NCBI RefSeq assembly: GCF_003660455.1
Contig: NZ_QZVR01000018.1
Location: forward strand, 1-64,000
DNA length: 64,000 nucleotides
Direction: 5' to 3'
From: Nocardioides ferulae
Lineage (GTDB): Bacteria > Actinomycetota > Actinomycetes > Propionibacteriales > Nocardioidaceae
The position numbers and the translations under genes are program-made. Under the pieces are notes generated by a model, which saw nothing but the letters and a program-made list of their open reading frames with translations, had not been told where the DNA came from and did no database searches. Shown in pieces: positions 36,388 to 44,209 of the stretch. How positions within the stretch are numbered: the stretch's first letter is position 1; the number at the start of each line of letters is the position of its first letter.

Positions 36388-39015
36388 GTGATCCGGATGC
36401 ATGGCGGCGTGAAGTTCTACCGCGGCGCTCCGAAGGCCGCGCGCAACTACGTCGAGCGGGATTGTGCCCGCTACGACGACTACTACCTCGCCGAGGGCGA
36501 CGGGATCGCGATGCGGTTCGTCGCCGAGGCGACGCCCCCTGGCGACGTCGCCGTCGAGAGGAAGTCGGGCATGGACGGTGAGACCTATGAGGGCTGGGTC
36601 GCCGGGATGGTCGTGGAGACCGGACAGCCGAAGGGGCGACTGCGCAAGGACGCAAAGGGACTGCGGTTCGTCGAGGTCACGATCAACGGGCCGAAGACCT
36701 GGTCGCTCGCCGCTGCACTCCATCCGGAGTTATCGGCGGCGCTCGACGCCGCCCAGGAGAGGGCCGCGGGGCAGATTATCGATTATCTGGCCAAGCACGC
36801 CACGACCCGCGTCGGTCCACGCGACCGGCAGGTGCAGGTCCCGGTCGAGCAGATCGAGGCTGCGGCGATCCGGCACTACACGTCACGAGCAGGGGATCCG
36901 CACCGGCACCTGCACCTTCAGATCAACGCGCGCGTGTTCGCCGACGGCGCCTGGCGGGGACTTCACTCGGTTGGCGTGCGGGACATGATCGAGGCGATCA
37001 ACGGCATCGGCCACGCCGCAGTCGCGACCGATCCGGAGTTCCGCAAGGCGCTCGCGAACGCGGGGTTCACCATGGAGTCGGAGACCGGCGAAATCGAGCA
37101 GCTGACGCCCTACGTTGGAGCGTTCAGCGCCCGCACGGCCCAGATTCGCGCCAACGTCGACCGACACGAGGCCGAGTGGCGGGCCGACCATCCAGGCGAG
37201 GAGCCCGGCGCACGGCTGAGCCAGGCCTGGGACCGTCTGGCATGGGCGGAGGCTCGACCCGACAAGGCCGCGCCGAGGGACGGCGCCGAGGTCGTCGCCC
37301 ACTGGTACGAGGAACTACGCGCCCTTGGGTACGCCGACCCGACTGCACCTGTCCAGCTCGGCTCTCCTCGGATCGGCGACATCGATCACGCGGCAGCCGT
37401 CGAACTCGTGCTGTCGCGGCTCGGGGCGAAGCGGTCGGCATGGAACGCGGCTGACATCCGTGGACAGGTCGAGGCGCTGATCGTGCAGACTGGACTGATT
37501 GCCGGTTCCGGCGTACGGACCGAACTCGCCGAAGACCTGGCCAGCCGGGCGGTGGCACGTAGCACTCCGCTACTCCTGCGACCCGACGTGCCGGCGCATG
37601 TCCGGGCCCTGACGTCGCCCGCCGTGCTGGTCGTCGAGACCGAGATCCTCGAACGGCTGCTCCGTCGCTCGCAGCCGGCCGAGCCGGCACGGCTGCACCG
37701 CGCGACCCTCGCGCAGCTGTCCAGTGAGCAGAGTCGCGTCGTGGAACTTCTGTGCGGTCGTGGTCCGCTGATCGTGGTCGAGGGCGCCGCCGGTGCGGGG
37801 AAGACGAGGAAGCTGGCAGCGGTGAGTAGACACCACGCGACGCGCGGTCGTCGGCTGCTCGTCGTGACGCCGACGCTCAAGGCCGCCGAGGTGGCAGCTC
37901 GGGAGACCGGTGCCACCGCTGGCTCCGCTGCCGCGCTCCTCCACCAGCACGGCTGGCGCTGGGACGACGACGGCCACTGGACCCGCCAACCCGCTCAGCC
38001 CCCACCAGCCGCGCGAGTCCGAGGCGGTGACCTGCTGCTCATCGACGAAGCCGGGATGGTCGACCAGGACACCGCCCTCGCGCTGCTGACCATCGCCGAC
38101 GAGGCCGGGGCGCGGGTCGCGTTCGTGGGCGACCGCCACCAACTGCCGGCCGTCGGACGAGGAGGCACCTTGGACCACGCCATCGCCTGGGCCCACCCGT
38201 CAGCCGTCGTGTCGATGCAGGAAGTCCGTCGGTTCGCGGATCTGGAGTACGCCAAGCTCAGCATCGCGATGCGTGACGGTCGGCGTGCCGATGCTGTGTT
38301 CGATCGGCTCGTCGCACGCGGCCAGGTCGTCGTCCACTCCTCGGAGGCAGAGCGGACTGACGCTCTGGCGAGAGCCGCCGCCTGCGGCGCGCTCGTCGTG
38401 GCCGACACCCGCGAGCAGGTCGCCGGCCTCAACGCCGCCATCCGCGCCGAGCACGGCCACGACCTCGGCGCCGTGGTGACACAGCGAGGCGACCGGATCG
38501 GACTCGGTGACCGCGTCGCGACCCGACGGAATGATCCCGGACTCGGGGTGGCGAACCGGCAGACCTGGACGGTGGTCGGGATGGGCGAGGACGGAAGCCT
38601 GATGGTCCACGCGCCGGGTCAGCGGCGCGACCGGGCGCTCTCCGCGGAGTACGTCCGCGAGCATGTTGAGCTCGCTTACGCCACCACCATCTACGGCGCT
38701 CAGGGCGAGACCGTCGACCACACGCACGTCGCGATCGGCGAGACGACCGGGGCCGCGGCGGCGTACGTAGCCATGACCAGAGGCCGGGAGACCAACGTCG
38801 CCCACCTCGTCGCCGAGTCCGTCGAGGACGCCCGCAAGCAATGGATCGACGTGTTCAGCCGCGACCGCGCAGACCTCGGACCCGCCCACGCCCGAGGCCA
38901 GGCGATCGAAGCTATCGACCGGTACGGACCCGCCGCGATGCGTCGTGCGGGCGTCGTTTCCCCTCCACCCGTCGAGGCGCCCAACTATGGCGGAGCGCCT
39001 GGAATCGGGCTCTGA
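36388..39015 (+). CDS. MobF-family relaxase/helicase (TrwC/TraI-like)
   Basis: An 875-residue protein. The N-terminal relaxase opens MHGGVKFYRGAPKAARNYV and has tyrosines at 21, 29 and 32-33 as catalytic candidates (RYDDYYLAEGDG). Its metal triad is HRHLH (172-176). The C-terminal RecD-like helicase has Walker A VVEGAAGAGKTRK (Lys472), LLLIDEAGMVDQD, FVGDRHQLPAVGRGG, and motif VI AAAYVAMTRGRETNVAHL. The relaxase nicks oriT and stays bound to the 5' end; the helicase unwinds the strand. GTG at 36388 gives VIRMHGG; ATG at 36397 is the alternative. It is shorter than many conjugative MobF proteins but has both functional halves. No coupling protein gene is nearby. Confidence 0.9.
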   Translation: MIRMHGGVKFYRGAPKAARNYVERDCARYDDYYLAEGDGIAMRFVAEATPPGDVAVERKSGMDGETYEGWVAGMVVETGQPKGRLRKDAKGLRFVEVTINGPKTWSLAAALHPELSAALDAAQERAAGQIIDYLAKHATTRVGPRDRQVQVPVEQIEAAAIRHYTSRAGDPHRHLHLQINARVFADGAWRGLHSVGVRDMIEAINGIGHAAVATDPEFRKALANAGFTMESETGEIEQLTPYVGAFSARTAQIRANVDRHEAEWRADHPGEEPGARLSQAWDRLAWAEARPDKAAPRDGAEVVAHWYEELRALGYADPTAPVQLGSPRIGDIDHAAAVELVLSRLGAKRSAWNAADIRGQVEALIVQTGLIAGSGVRTELAEDLASRAVARSTPLLLRPDVPAHVRALTSPAVLVVETEILERLLRRSQPAEPARLHRATLAQLSSEQSRVVELLCGRGPLIVVEGAAGAGKTRKLAAVSRHHATRGRRLLVVTPTLKAAEVAARETGATAGSAAALLHQHGWRWDDDGHWTRQPAQPPPAARVRGGDLLLIDEAGMVDQDTALALLTIADEAGARVAFVGDRHQLPAVGRGGTLDHAIAWAHPSAVVSMQEVRRFADLEYAKLSIAMRDGRRADAVFDRLVARGQVVVHSSEAERTDALARAAACGALVVADTREQVAGLNAAIRAEHGHDLGAVVTQRGDRIGLGDRVATRRNDPGLGVANRQTWTVVGMGEDGSLMVHAPGQRRDRALSAEYVREHVELAYATTIYGAQGETVDHTHVAIGETTGAAAAYVAMTRGRETNVAHLVAESVEDARKQWIDVFSRDRADLGPAHARGQAIEAIDRYGPAAMRRAGVVSPPPVEAPNYGGAPGIGL

Positions 39016-39033
39016 TTCGCCTGCGCCCGAAGA

Positions 39034-39112
39034 ACTTAGGGAACGCACCTGACCTGCACGAACGCAACGCTCCCCCTGGCGTTCCCCCTCCTTGTTACCG
39101 GATTCCGGTAAC
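39034..39112. repeat. Stem-loop unit 1 upstream of xis
   Basis: The unit starts ACTTAGGGA. GGGAACGC (39039-39046) can pair with GCGTTCCC (39079-39086) around a loop that holds TGACCTGCACGAACGC (39050-39065). AACGC occurs three times in the unit. It is followed by a 19-bp palindrome GTTACCGGATTCCGGTAAC (39094-39112). A second unit with the same plan but different stem sequence follows at 39171. The 300 bp between relaxase and xis consist mainly of these two units and carry no gene. Confidence 0.65.
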
Positions 39113-39170
39113 ACCCGGAGTCCACGCTGATCGGCGTGAGTCAACGACTCGCAAGCCATCCAGCGTGACG

Positions 39171-39253
39171 ACTTAGGGATACCTGTTGACCTGCGGAAAC
39201 GCGGGTCGCCGCCAGGTATCCCCCTCCAGGTATCCCGAAATCGTGGATACCTG
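39171..39253. repeat. Stem-loop unit 2 upstream of xis
   Basis: This unit also starts ACTTAGGGA. GGGATACCTG (39177-39186) can pair with CAGGTATCCC at 39213-39222 or with a second copy at 39227-39236. The second copy can instead pair with GGATACCTG at 39245-39253. The loop of the first hairpin holds TGACCTGCGGAAACGC (39187-39202), as in unit 1. It ends 62 bp before the xis start, so it may control xis-int transcription or be part of a transfer or recombination site. Confidence 0.65.
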
Positions 39254-39315
39254 ACCGCCCACGCTGGCCGACACGGACCGACCGTCCGTGACCTCAACCG
39301 GCGAGGAGCAACGCC

Positions 39316-39558
39316 ATGACCGCATCACCGATCAATCCCGACGAGAACCGCCGCCCGATCAAGAACCCCGGCGACGAGATGCTCACCCTCCAGGAAGCCT
39401 GCCGCTTCCTCCGAGTCGCCGAGGGGACGCTGCGCTACTGGCGGCACCTCGGCTGCGGACCGCGCAGCTTCAAGATCGGCCGGCACGTCCGCTACTGGCG
39501 AGCCGACCTCGTCCTATGGCTCTCCGAACAGACCCGTCGTCCACAGGGTCACGACTGA
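39316..39558 (+). CDS. Excisionase-like helix-turn-helix protein
   Basis: An 80-residue protein with a MerR/Xis-type winged HTH: LTLQEACRFLRVAEGTLRYWRHLGCGPRSFKIGRHVRYWRADLVLWL. Immediately upstream of the integrase, such proteins usually act as recombination directionality factors that favour excision. ATG at 39316 follows GAGGAGCAACGCC. The N-terminal 20 residues are disordered-looking. Confidence 0.8.
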   Translation: MTASPINPDENRRPIKNPGDEMLTLQEACRFLRVAEGTLRYWRHLGCGPRSFKIGRHVRYWRADLVLWLSEQTRRPQGHD

Positions 39559-39616
39559 TCCGGGCGCCCCGGACGTCGTTCTCTGACGATGGCCGGATCT
39601 CGGAAGGAGGAATGCG

Positions 39617-40720
39617 ATGGCCGGGAGCATCGCGAAGCGCCCCGACGGGCGATGGCGCGCCCGGTACCGCGACGACACCGGACGCGAGCGCTCGCGGCAC
39701 TTCAGGCGGAAGGTCGATGCCGCTGCGTGGCTCGACGAGGTGACCTCGACGCTCCACACCGGGACGTACGTCAACCCACGCGCCGGCCGGGTGACCTTCC
39801 AGGAGTTCTACGACGATTGGGCGCCCCGCCAGCTCTGGGTGCCGTCCACTCGGGCCAACGCGGACCTCGCCGTGGGATCGGTCGGCTTCGGCGAGGTGCC
39901 GATGAAGGCGATCCGACGCTCGCACATCGAGACCTGGGTGAAGGCGATGTCAGCGAAGTGGGCGCCGACCACGATCAAGACGCGGTTCGTGATCGTCCGC
40001 TCGGTGTTCCGAGCCGCAGTCGCGGACCGCGTCATCGCCGCGGATCCGACCGTCGGCATCGCGCTGCCGCGACGGCGGAAGGTAGAGGCGGCGATGCGGA
40101 TCCCGACGGTCGAGCAGGTTGGTCGGCTGCTGGCGCACGCCGACAGCAGCCGCGTCTCGACGCGCCACGGCTTCCGTGCGTACGTGGCGCTCTGCGCATT
40201 CGCTGGGCTGCGGAAGGGCGAGGCTGCGGGTGTCCAGGTCGGAGACATCGACTTCACCGCTCGCCGACTGACGGTGGGGCGGCAACTCCAGCGCGATGGG
40301 TCCACCTTCGTCGCTCGGCTGCCGAAGTACGGTTCCGAGCGAGTCGTGCACCTGCCAGACGAGCTGGTCGAGATGCTGCGCTCCCACATCGAGAAGTTCC
40401 TGCCCGAGGAGCCATCCGCTGCCTCTTGGCTGTTCACCGTCGGCGACGGGCCCATGTACGACAACGACATCGACTGGCGCTGGCGCGCGACTCGGACTTC
40501 AGCTGGGCTGCCACACGTGCGCCTGCATGACCTGCGGCACTTCTACGCATCCGGGCTCATCGCCGCTGGGTGCGACGTCGTCACCGTGCAACGGGCGCTC
40601 GGGCACTCGTCGGCGACGACCACGCTGAACACCTACAGCCATCTCTGGCCGACAGCGGAAGACCGGACAAGGGCGGCGGCCGCAGAGTTGCTGCGTGGAG
40701 CATTGCTGACGACCGATTGA
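39617..40720 (+). CDS. Tyrosine-type site-specific integrase
   Basis: A 367-residue recombinase. The N-terminal arm-binding domain opens SIAKRPDGRWRARYRDDTGRERSRHF, then a SAM-like core-binding domain (VTFQEFYDDWAPRQLWVP..). The catalytic domain has all key residues: Arg in CAFAGLRKGEAAG, HDLRHFYAS (His/Arg), LGHSSATTTLNTYSHLW (His and Tyr nucleophile). A strong GGAAGGAGG ribosome site precedes the ATG at 39617. It is 58 bp after xis on the same strand, and likely integrates the element at menB. Confidence 0.95.
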   Translation: MAGSIAKRPDGRWRARYRDDTGRERSRHFRRKVDAAAWLDEVTSTLHTGTYVNPRAGRVTFQEFYDDWAPRQLWVPSTRANADLAVGSVGFGEVPMKAIRRSHIETWVKAMSAKWAPTTIKTRFVIVRSVFRAAVADRVIAADPTVGIALPRRRKVEAAMRIPTVEQVGRLLAHADSSRVSTRHGFRAYVALCAFAGLRKGEAAGVQVGDIDFTARRLTVGRQLQRDGSTFVARLPKYGSERVVHLPDELVEMLRSHIEKFLPEEPSAASWLFTVGDGPMYDNDIDWRWRATRTSAGLPHVRLHDLRHFYASGLIAAGCDVVTVQRALGHSSATTTLNTYSHLWPTAEDRTRAAAAELLRGALLTTD

Positions 40721-40765
40721 GGATCTGTGGTCATCACCCCAAGCCGTCACATGGTTCGCCGCCCT

Positions 40766-41443
40766 CTATCGAGCGAGTCGGTCCAGCACCACGACCATGT
40801 TCTGGTCATTACCGAGCATCTGACTCGACGCCGCGAGGTTGTAATCCAAGACCAAGCCCGGGCTGGGCATGTCAGTTCGTGGCTTGCCGGGAAGCTTGAA
40901 GTGGACGCCGTACAGCAAGCCGACGTTGATCGTGAGCAAGCGAGCGGTCGAGCCATTGTGGTCTGCGAAAGGGTGCATGCGCACCCACTGGCCGTGCACC
41001 CAAGCCGCCGTGCGTACGACGTCAGCGTAAATATCTGCCAGGGTCGCGCCCCCATCCCGACGAGCGTCGAGGTCGTCAAGCCGCGCGTCGAGTTCGACGA
41101 AGAACCGACCAACGAGAGCGCGGACCTCGACTGCCGGTGCCCCGGGCACGCCATTAACACCGTTGAGGTACGTCGCGAGTTGGCCTGTCGACGGCCCCTC
41201 GCCTCGGTAGCCGCCGGCGATTGCCGGCTCCGCCAACCGCACGCCACGTACCGACTGATTATGCCAGGAACGGACCGTCGCGTCCGTGGGCCGGGTGCCG
41301 GAGAGCCCAGCGTCGATGACCTTCACACTGAGCGCGTCGAAGTTCGTCTGGATGCTGTTCTGGTTTGCTGGCAGATCCGGGTCCCATGGAAAGGGAACGG
41401 GGATTCGGCGTCTGCCGGGGCCTCTACGAACCTTCGGAGGCAT
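40766..41443 (-). CDS. Fic/DOC-like protein with divergent active-site motif
   Basis: A 225-residue protein. The Fic-type loop reads HPFADHNGSTARLL (His157). His, Phe, Asp, Asn, Gly and the final Arg are kept, but the usual DGNGRxxR has His for the first Gly and Ser for the first Arg. These bind the nucleotide phosphates in classic Fic, so a changed substrate or lost activity is possible. The helix before it (IYADVVRTAAWVHGQWVRM) fits the fold. No (S/T)xxxE(G/N) inhibitory motif is evident. It is the last gene of the three-gene operon, overlapping the HTH gene by 20 bp, and convergent with int. It may be the toxin of a toxin-antitoxin pair. Confidence 0.75.
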   Translation of the reverse strand: MPPKVRRGPGRRRIPVPFPWDPDLPANQNSIQTNFDALSVKVIDAGLSGTRPTDATVRSWHNQSVRGVRLAEPAIAGGYRGEGPSTGQLATYLNGVNGVPGAPAVEVRALVGRFFVELDARLDDLDARRDGGATLADIYADVVRTAAWVHGQWVRMHPFADHNGSTARLLTINVGLLYGVHFKLPGKPRTDMPSPGLVLDYNLAASSQMLGNDQNMVVVLDRLAR

Positions 41444-42149
41444 CGTCGATGGGCTCTGGGGTTTCGGCCAAACGCCGTCGCGCCTCGTCAGGCGCTCCGG
41501 CCGTAGTGCGTGCGAGAACCTGGTCTCGGGTCAGGCCATCGTTGCGCAGATACGCAGGCGGCTGTAGACCCTCGGGGAGCAAGACATCGCGGACGTACGC
41601 CTCCAGGTCCGCCAGCCGCGATTCGTCCAAGGGCTTGGTTAGCCAACCTCCCGCATGAAGGGTCGCTCGGGCACGATCCGGCCCCTGCTCACCCACAAGT
41701 AGGCCGACGGCCGTGTGAAGCCGCAGCAATCTCCCGCTCTTGCTCGGCCGTACGGGCGCGGTGGGGTTATTGCGCCAGTGAGCCCGGGTCGACGAGGCCA
41801 AGCCTGCGAGTTCGACAACGGCGTCCAACGGCATCTGGAGCCAGCCAGCGAGCTCCGCTGTTGCGCTCGTCGCGGGATGAACTGCTTGAGCTTGCGAGTC
41901 GCTCGACGTTAGGGACCCCGTAAGCGCGCGAAGTTCCGGACTTGCGTCATGGACGACGACTCGGACGTCCCCACCTACGACGACCGTCGCCGCTCGCCGG
42001 ACGAAGAATGCTTCTACAAGCGCGTCGAATGACTCAGATGGAACACTCGGCCTGATGACTGGAGTGACGTCCGGGAATGTGGCCTGGACCTCGTCGCGCC
42101 AGACGTCGCGACCAGTGACGGTCGTCGGGCGGTCCAACACCTCAGACAT
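41424..42149 (-). CDS. Xre/ParS-like HTH protein, candidate antitoxin
   Basis: A 241-residue protein. Residues near 95-175 (TAELAGWLQMPLDAVVELAGL, then STRAHWRNNP, then GRLLRLHTAVGLLVGEQG) resemble the HTH plus the start of the toxin-binding region of Xre/MbcA/ParS antitoxins. The end matches the DUF2384 style (HAGGWLTKPLDE). The N-terminal 90 residues are not recognised. Between the TIGR04255 gene and the Fic gene with overlaps on both sides (8 and 20 bp), it is the likely operon repressor and antitoxin. The palindrome at 42946 is its likely operator. Confidence 0.6.
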   Translation of the reverse strand: MSEVLDRPTTVTGRDVWRDEVQATFPDVTPVIRPSVPSESFDALVEAFFVRRAATVVVGGDVRVVVHDASPELRALTGSLTSSDSQAQAVHPATSATAELAGWLQMPLDAVVELAGLASSTRAHWRNNPTAPVRPSKSGRLLRLHTAVGLLVGEQGPDRARATLHAGGWLTKPLDESRLADLEAYVRDVLLPEGLQPPAYLRNDGLTRDQVLARTTAGAPDEARRRLAETPEPIDDASEGS

Positions 42150-42927
42150 CTAGTCCAACCTCCTGTCCACCCTTCAGGTGGGCCAACATGTCAGCAGTGA
42201 TCAACGATTGAAACAGTGCCACGCCATTCGCGTTCAGCTCCCCGAAGAGGTCGATAACCGACGTCGTCACCCACAACGACGCCGGTTCGGCAAACGTGTC
42301 AATGTCGAGCAGGAACGCGTCTTCGTCTCCGGCCTTCGCTGGTCCGGTCCGGACGGCACTCCTTACTCCTGGAGCCACATCTAGAACCAGTTGCTGGGAG
42401 TGATTCGCGATGCCCGGCGCCAGAAGGTCGTCATCGTACGGCGCAACGAGTGCTGGTCGCAGCCAGCGGCGCCAGTCCGCTCGTCCATCGGGACTTCTCA
42501 ATACGTTGACGAAACGGAGGCCCGCGCGCGTCAACGACACCGGAGTGACCACTGCCGCTGTCGCTTCGAGAACGGCGTCCAAAATCGGGCCGAATTGCTC
42601 AGCAAAGCTCGCGAACGACGGCGTCTCCAGCGACACAGAGTCAGGCATCAGCGTCACGATCCACGACTGATCATCAGGCACGAACTGAAAGCCGTTGCTT
42701 GTCGACGTCGCCGGCTGTACGCCCGGACCAAGAACGATGTCACCAGTTTGCACTGGCACTACCCGGTTGAAGTCGGGGCCGGCTTCACGCAACGTTGCCT
42801 GGAATCGAGCAGCAACCTCATTCGAGATCTCGACCCCTTGCCGCGCAGCGAAGCGCGCCTGCGCAACGACGAGGGGCAACGGCGGGTGGCGAAGCGGTGC
42901 GTGGTCGGCAGGGCGGAGAGTCAGCAT
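42142..42927 (-). CDS. TIGR04255 family protein
   Basis: A 261-residue protein matching the sporadically distributed TIGR04255 family: N-terminal HPPLPLVVAQARFAARQGVEI, then NGFQFVPDDQSWIVTLMPDSVSLETPSFASF and SLTRAGLRFVNVLRSP. The function of the family is unknown; its patchy spread and island setting suggest a role in defence or toxin control. First gene of the operon, with GGAG 6 nt before the ATG and a palindrome 19 nt upstream. Confidence 0.8.
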   Translation of the reverse strand: MLTLRPADHAPLRHPPLPLVVAQARFAARQGVEISNEVAARFQATLREAGPDFNRVVPVQTGDIVLGPGVQPATSTSNGFQFVPDDQSWIVTLMPDSVSLETPSFASFAEQFGPILDAVLEATAAVVTPVSLTRAGLRFVNVLRSPDGRADWRRWLRPALVAPYDDDLLAPGIANHSQQLVLDVAPGVRSAVRTGPAKAGDEDAFLLDIDTFAEPASLWVTTSVIDLFGELNANGVALFQSLITADMLAHLKGGQEVGLDV

Positions 42928-42945
42928 GTGGGCTCCACATAGTTA

Positions 42946-42962
42946 CTGTAGTCATACTACAG
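42946..42962. promoter_or_regulatory. Perfect palindromic operator of the TIGR04255-HTH-Fic operon
   Basis: CTGTAGT-CAT-ACTACAG, two perfect 7-bp arms around 3 nt, lies 19-35 bp before the first ATG of the operon, within a local A/T-rich stretch that must hold the promoter (TAACTA on the minus strand). It is a natural site for autorepression. The remaining bases up to menB hold no gene. Confidence 0.65.
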
Positions 42963-43113
42963 GTTGGATTCGAGGTGTTTCTCGCAACACCGGCGAGTCA
43001 GGCGGCCCAGCGACTCCCCCGACGCCACTCGCCACACGCTACGAATACGAACGATTCGAGCGCCCGCGCTATCCACAGTTACAGCCGGTTGATCACGGCT
43101 GACCTCGATCGCT

Positions 43114-43178
43114 TGCGGACTGTTTGCGGACCAGACGCGGACTTCTCGGCCTTACACCCTGTCTGACCTGCGCAAACG
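43114..43178. promoter_or_regulatory. Right-end arm-type sites
   Basis: TGCGGACTGTTTGCGGACC (43114-43132) matches the left-end copy at 27679 in 18 of 19 bases. TGACCTGCGCAAACG (43164-43178) shares the TGACCTGCnnnAACG pattern with 27610, 39050 and 39187. Both lie within 72 bp of the right core. Confidence 0.55.
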
Positions 43179-43185
43179 CGCCGGG

Positions 43186-43201
43186 TCAGTAGTACCAGGG
43201 G
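43186..43201. other. Attachment site attR, at the 3' end of menB
   Basis: TCAGTAGTACCAGGGG contains the menB stop codon and its last four sense codons (PWYY). It is identical to 27533-27548. The element lies on its low-coordinate side. Confidence 0.75.
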
Positions 43202-44130
43202 TAGGGCGACCAGTCCGGGTCGCGCTTCTCGAGGAACTGGTCGCGGCCCTCCTGCGCCTCGTCGGTCATGTAGGCCAGCCGGGTGGTCTCGCCGGCGAAC
43301 AGCTGCTGGCCGACCAGACCGTCGTCGAGCAGGTTGAACGAGTACTTCAGCATCCGCTGCGCGGTCGGCGACTTGCCGTTGATCGTGCGCCCCCACTCGA
43401 GCGCCACCCGCTCCAGCTCGGCGTGCGGCACCACCCGGTTGACCGCACCCATCCGGTGCATCGTCTCGGCGTCGTACTCCTCGGCGAGGAAGAAGATCTC
43501 GCGGGCGAACTTCTGGCCGACCTGGCGGGCGAGGTACGCCGATCCGTAGCCGCCGTCGAACGAGCCGACGTCGGCGTCGGTCTGCTTGAACCGAGCGTGC
43601 TCGGCGCTGGCCAGGGTCAGGTCGCAGACGACGTGCAGGCTGTGCCCGCCGCCCGCCGCCCAGCCCGGCACCACGCAGATGACGACCTTCGGCATGAACC
43701 GGATCAGCCGCTGGCACTCCAGGATGTGCAGCCGGGCCAGCTTCGCCTTGTCGACCACGCTCGGCTGCTCGGCACCGGTGTGGCCGGCGCCCGCCTCGCC
43801 CGCCTCGTACTGGTAGCCGGCGCGACCGCGGATGCGCTGGTCGCCGCCGGTGCAGAACGCCCACTTGCCGTTCTTCGCGCTCGGCCCGTTGCCGGTGAGG
43901 ATCACGCAGCCGACGTCGGCGGAGGTCCGGGCGTGCTCGAGGGTACGCAGCAGCTCGTCGACGGTGCGCGGGCGGAACGCGTTGAGCACGTCGGGCCGGT
44001 CGAAGGCGATCCGCACGGTGCCGTGCTCGCGGGCCCGGTGGTAGGTGAGGTCGGTGAGGTCCTCGAAGCCGGGCACGACGTCCCAGGCGTCGGCGTCGAA
44101 GATCTCGGACACTCCGTCAATCGCGCTCAT
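43186..44130 (-). CDS. menB: 1,4-dihydroxy-2-naphthoyl-CoA synthase
   Basis: A 314-residue crotonase-fold enzyme of menaquinone biosynthesis that closes the second ring of o-succinylbenzoyl-CoA. Signatures: RIAFDRPDVLNAFRPRTVDEL, WAFCTGGDQRIRGR, VICVVPGWAAGGGHSLHVVCD (oxyanion hole), DADVGSFDGGYGSAYLARQVG and the MenB C-terminus KRDPDWSPYPWYY. ATG at 44130 follows TAGCCT by 8 nt; the frame continues upstream, but that stretch overlaps the divergent gene. The mobile element uses its 3' end as target and leaves the protein intact. Confidence 0.95.
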   Translation of the reverse strand: MSAIDGVSEIFDADAWDVVPGFEDLTDLTYHRAREHGTVRIAFDRPDVLNAFRPRTVDELLRTLEHARTSADVGCVILTGNGPSAKNGKWAFCTGGDQRIRGRAGYQYEAGEAGAGHTGAEQPSVVDKAKLARLHILECQRLIRFMPKVVICVVPGWAAGGGHSLHVVCDLTLASAEHARFKQTDADVGSFDGGYGSAYLARQVGQKFAREIFFLAEEYDAETMHRMGAVNRVVPHAELERVALEWGRTINGKSPTAQRMLKYSFNLLDDGLVGQQLFAGETTRLAYMTDEAQEGRDQFLEKRDPDWSPYPWYY

Positions 44131-44138
44131 GGTGCCGA

Positions 44139-44144
44139 AGGCTA
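44139..44144 (-). promoter_or_regulatory. -10 box upstream of menB
   Basis: TAGCCT on the minus strand, 8 nt before the menB ATG, the same box sequence as at upp. Confidence 0.45.
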
Positions 44145-44209
44145 GTGGTTGCGCCGGTGACGCCGGCCGGCGGTGGAATGCTCGGACCCGGGTCGGGGTT
44201 CCGGTAGGC

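Larger units (their letters stand above)
27533..43201. mobile_element. 15.7 kb integrative mobilizable element inserted at the menB 3' end
   Basis: The element is bounded by two identical 16-bp cores and carries a tyrosine integrase (39617-40720), an excisionase-like HTH protein, a MobF relaxase, a type I restriction-modification system with a HEPN gene, and a TIGR04255/HTH/Fic operon. Matching repeats lie just inside both ends. Its DNA is visibly less GC-rich than the flanks and uses looser codons. No type IV secretion, coupling-protein or replication initiator gene is seen, so transfer would need a helper. The target menB keeps its C-terminus because the core includes its final codons. Confidence 0.8.
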
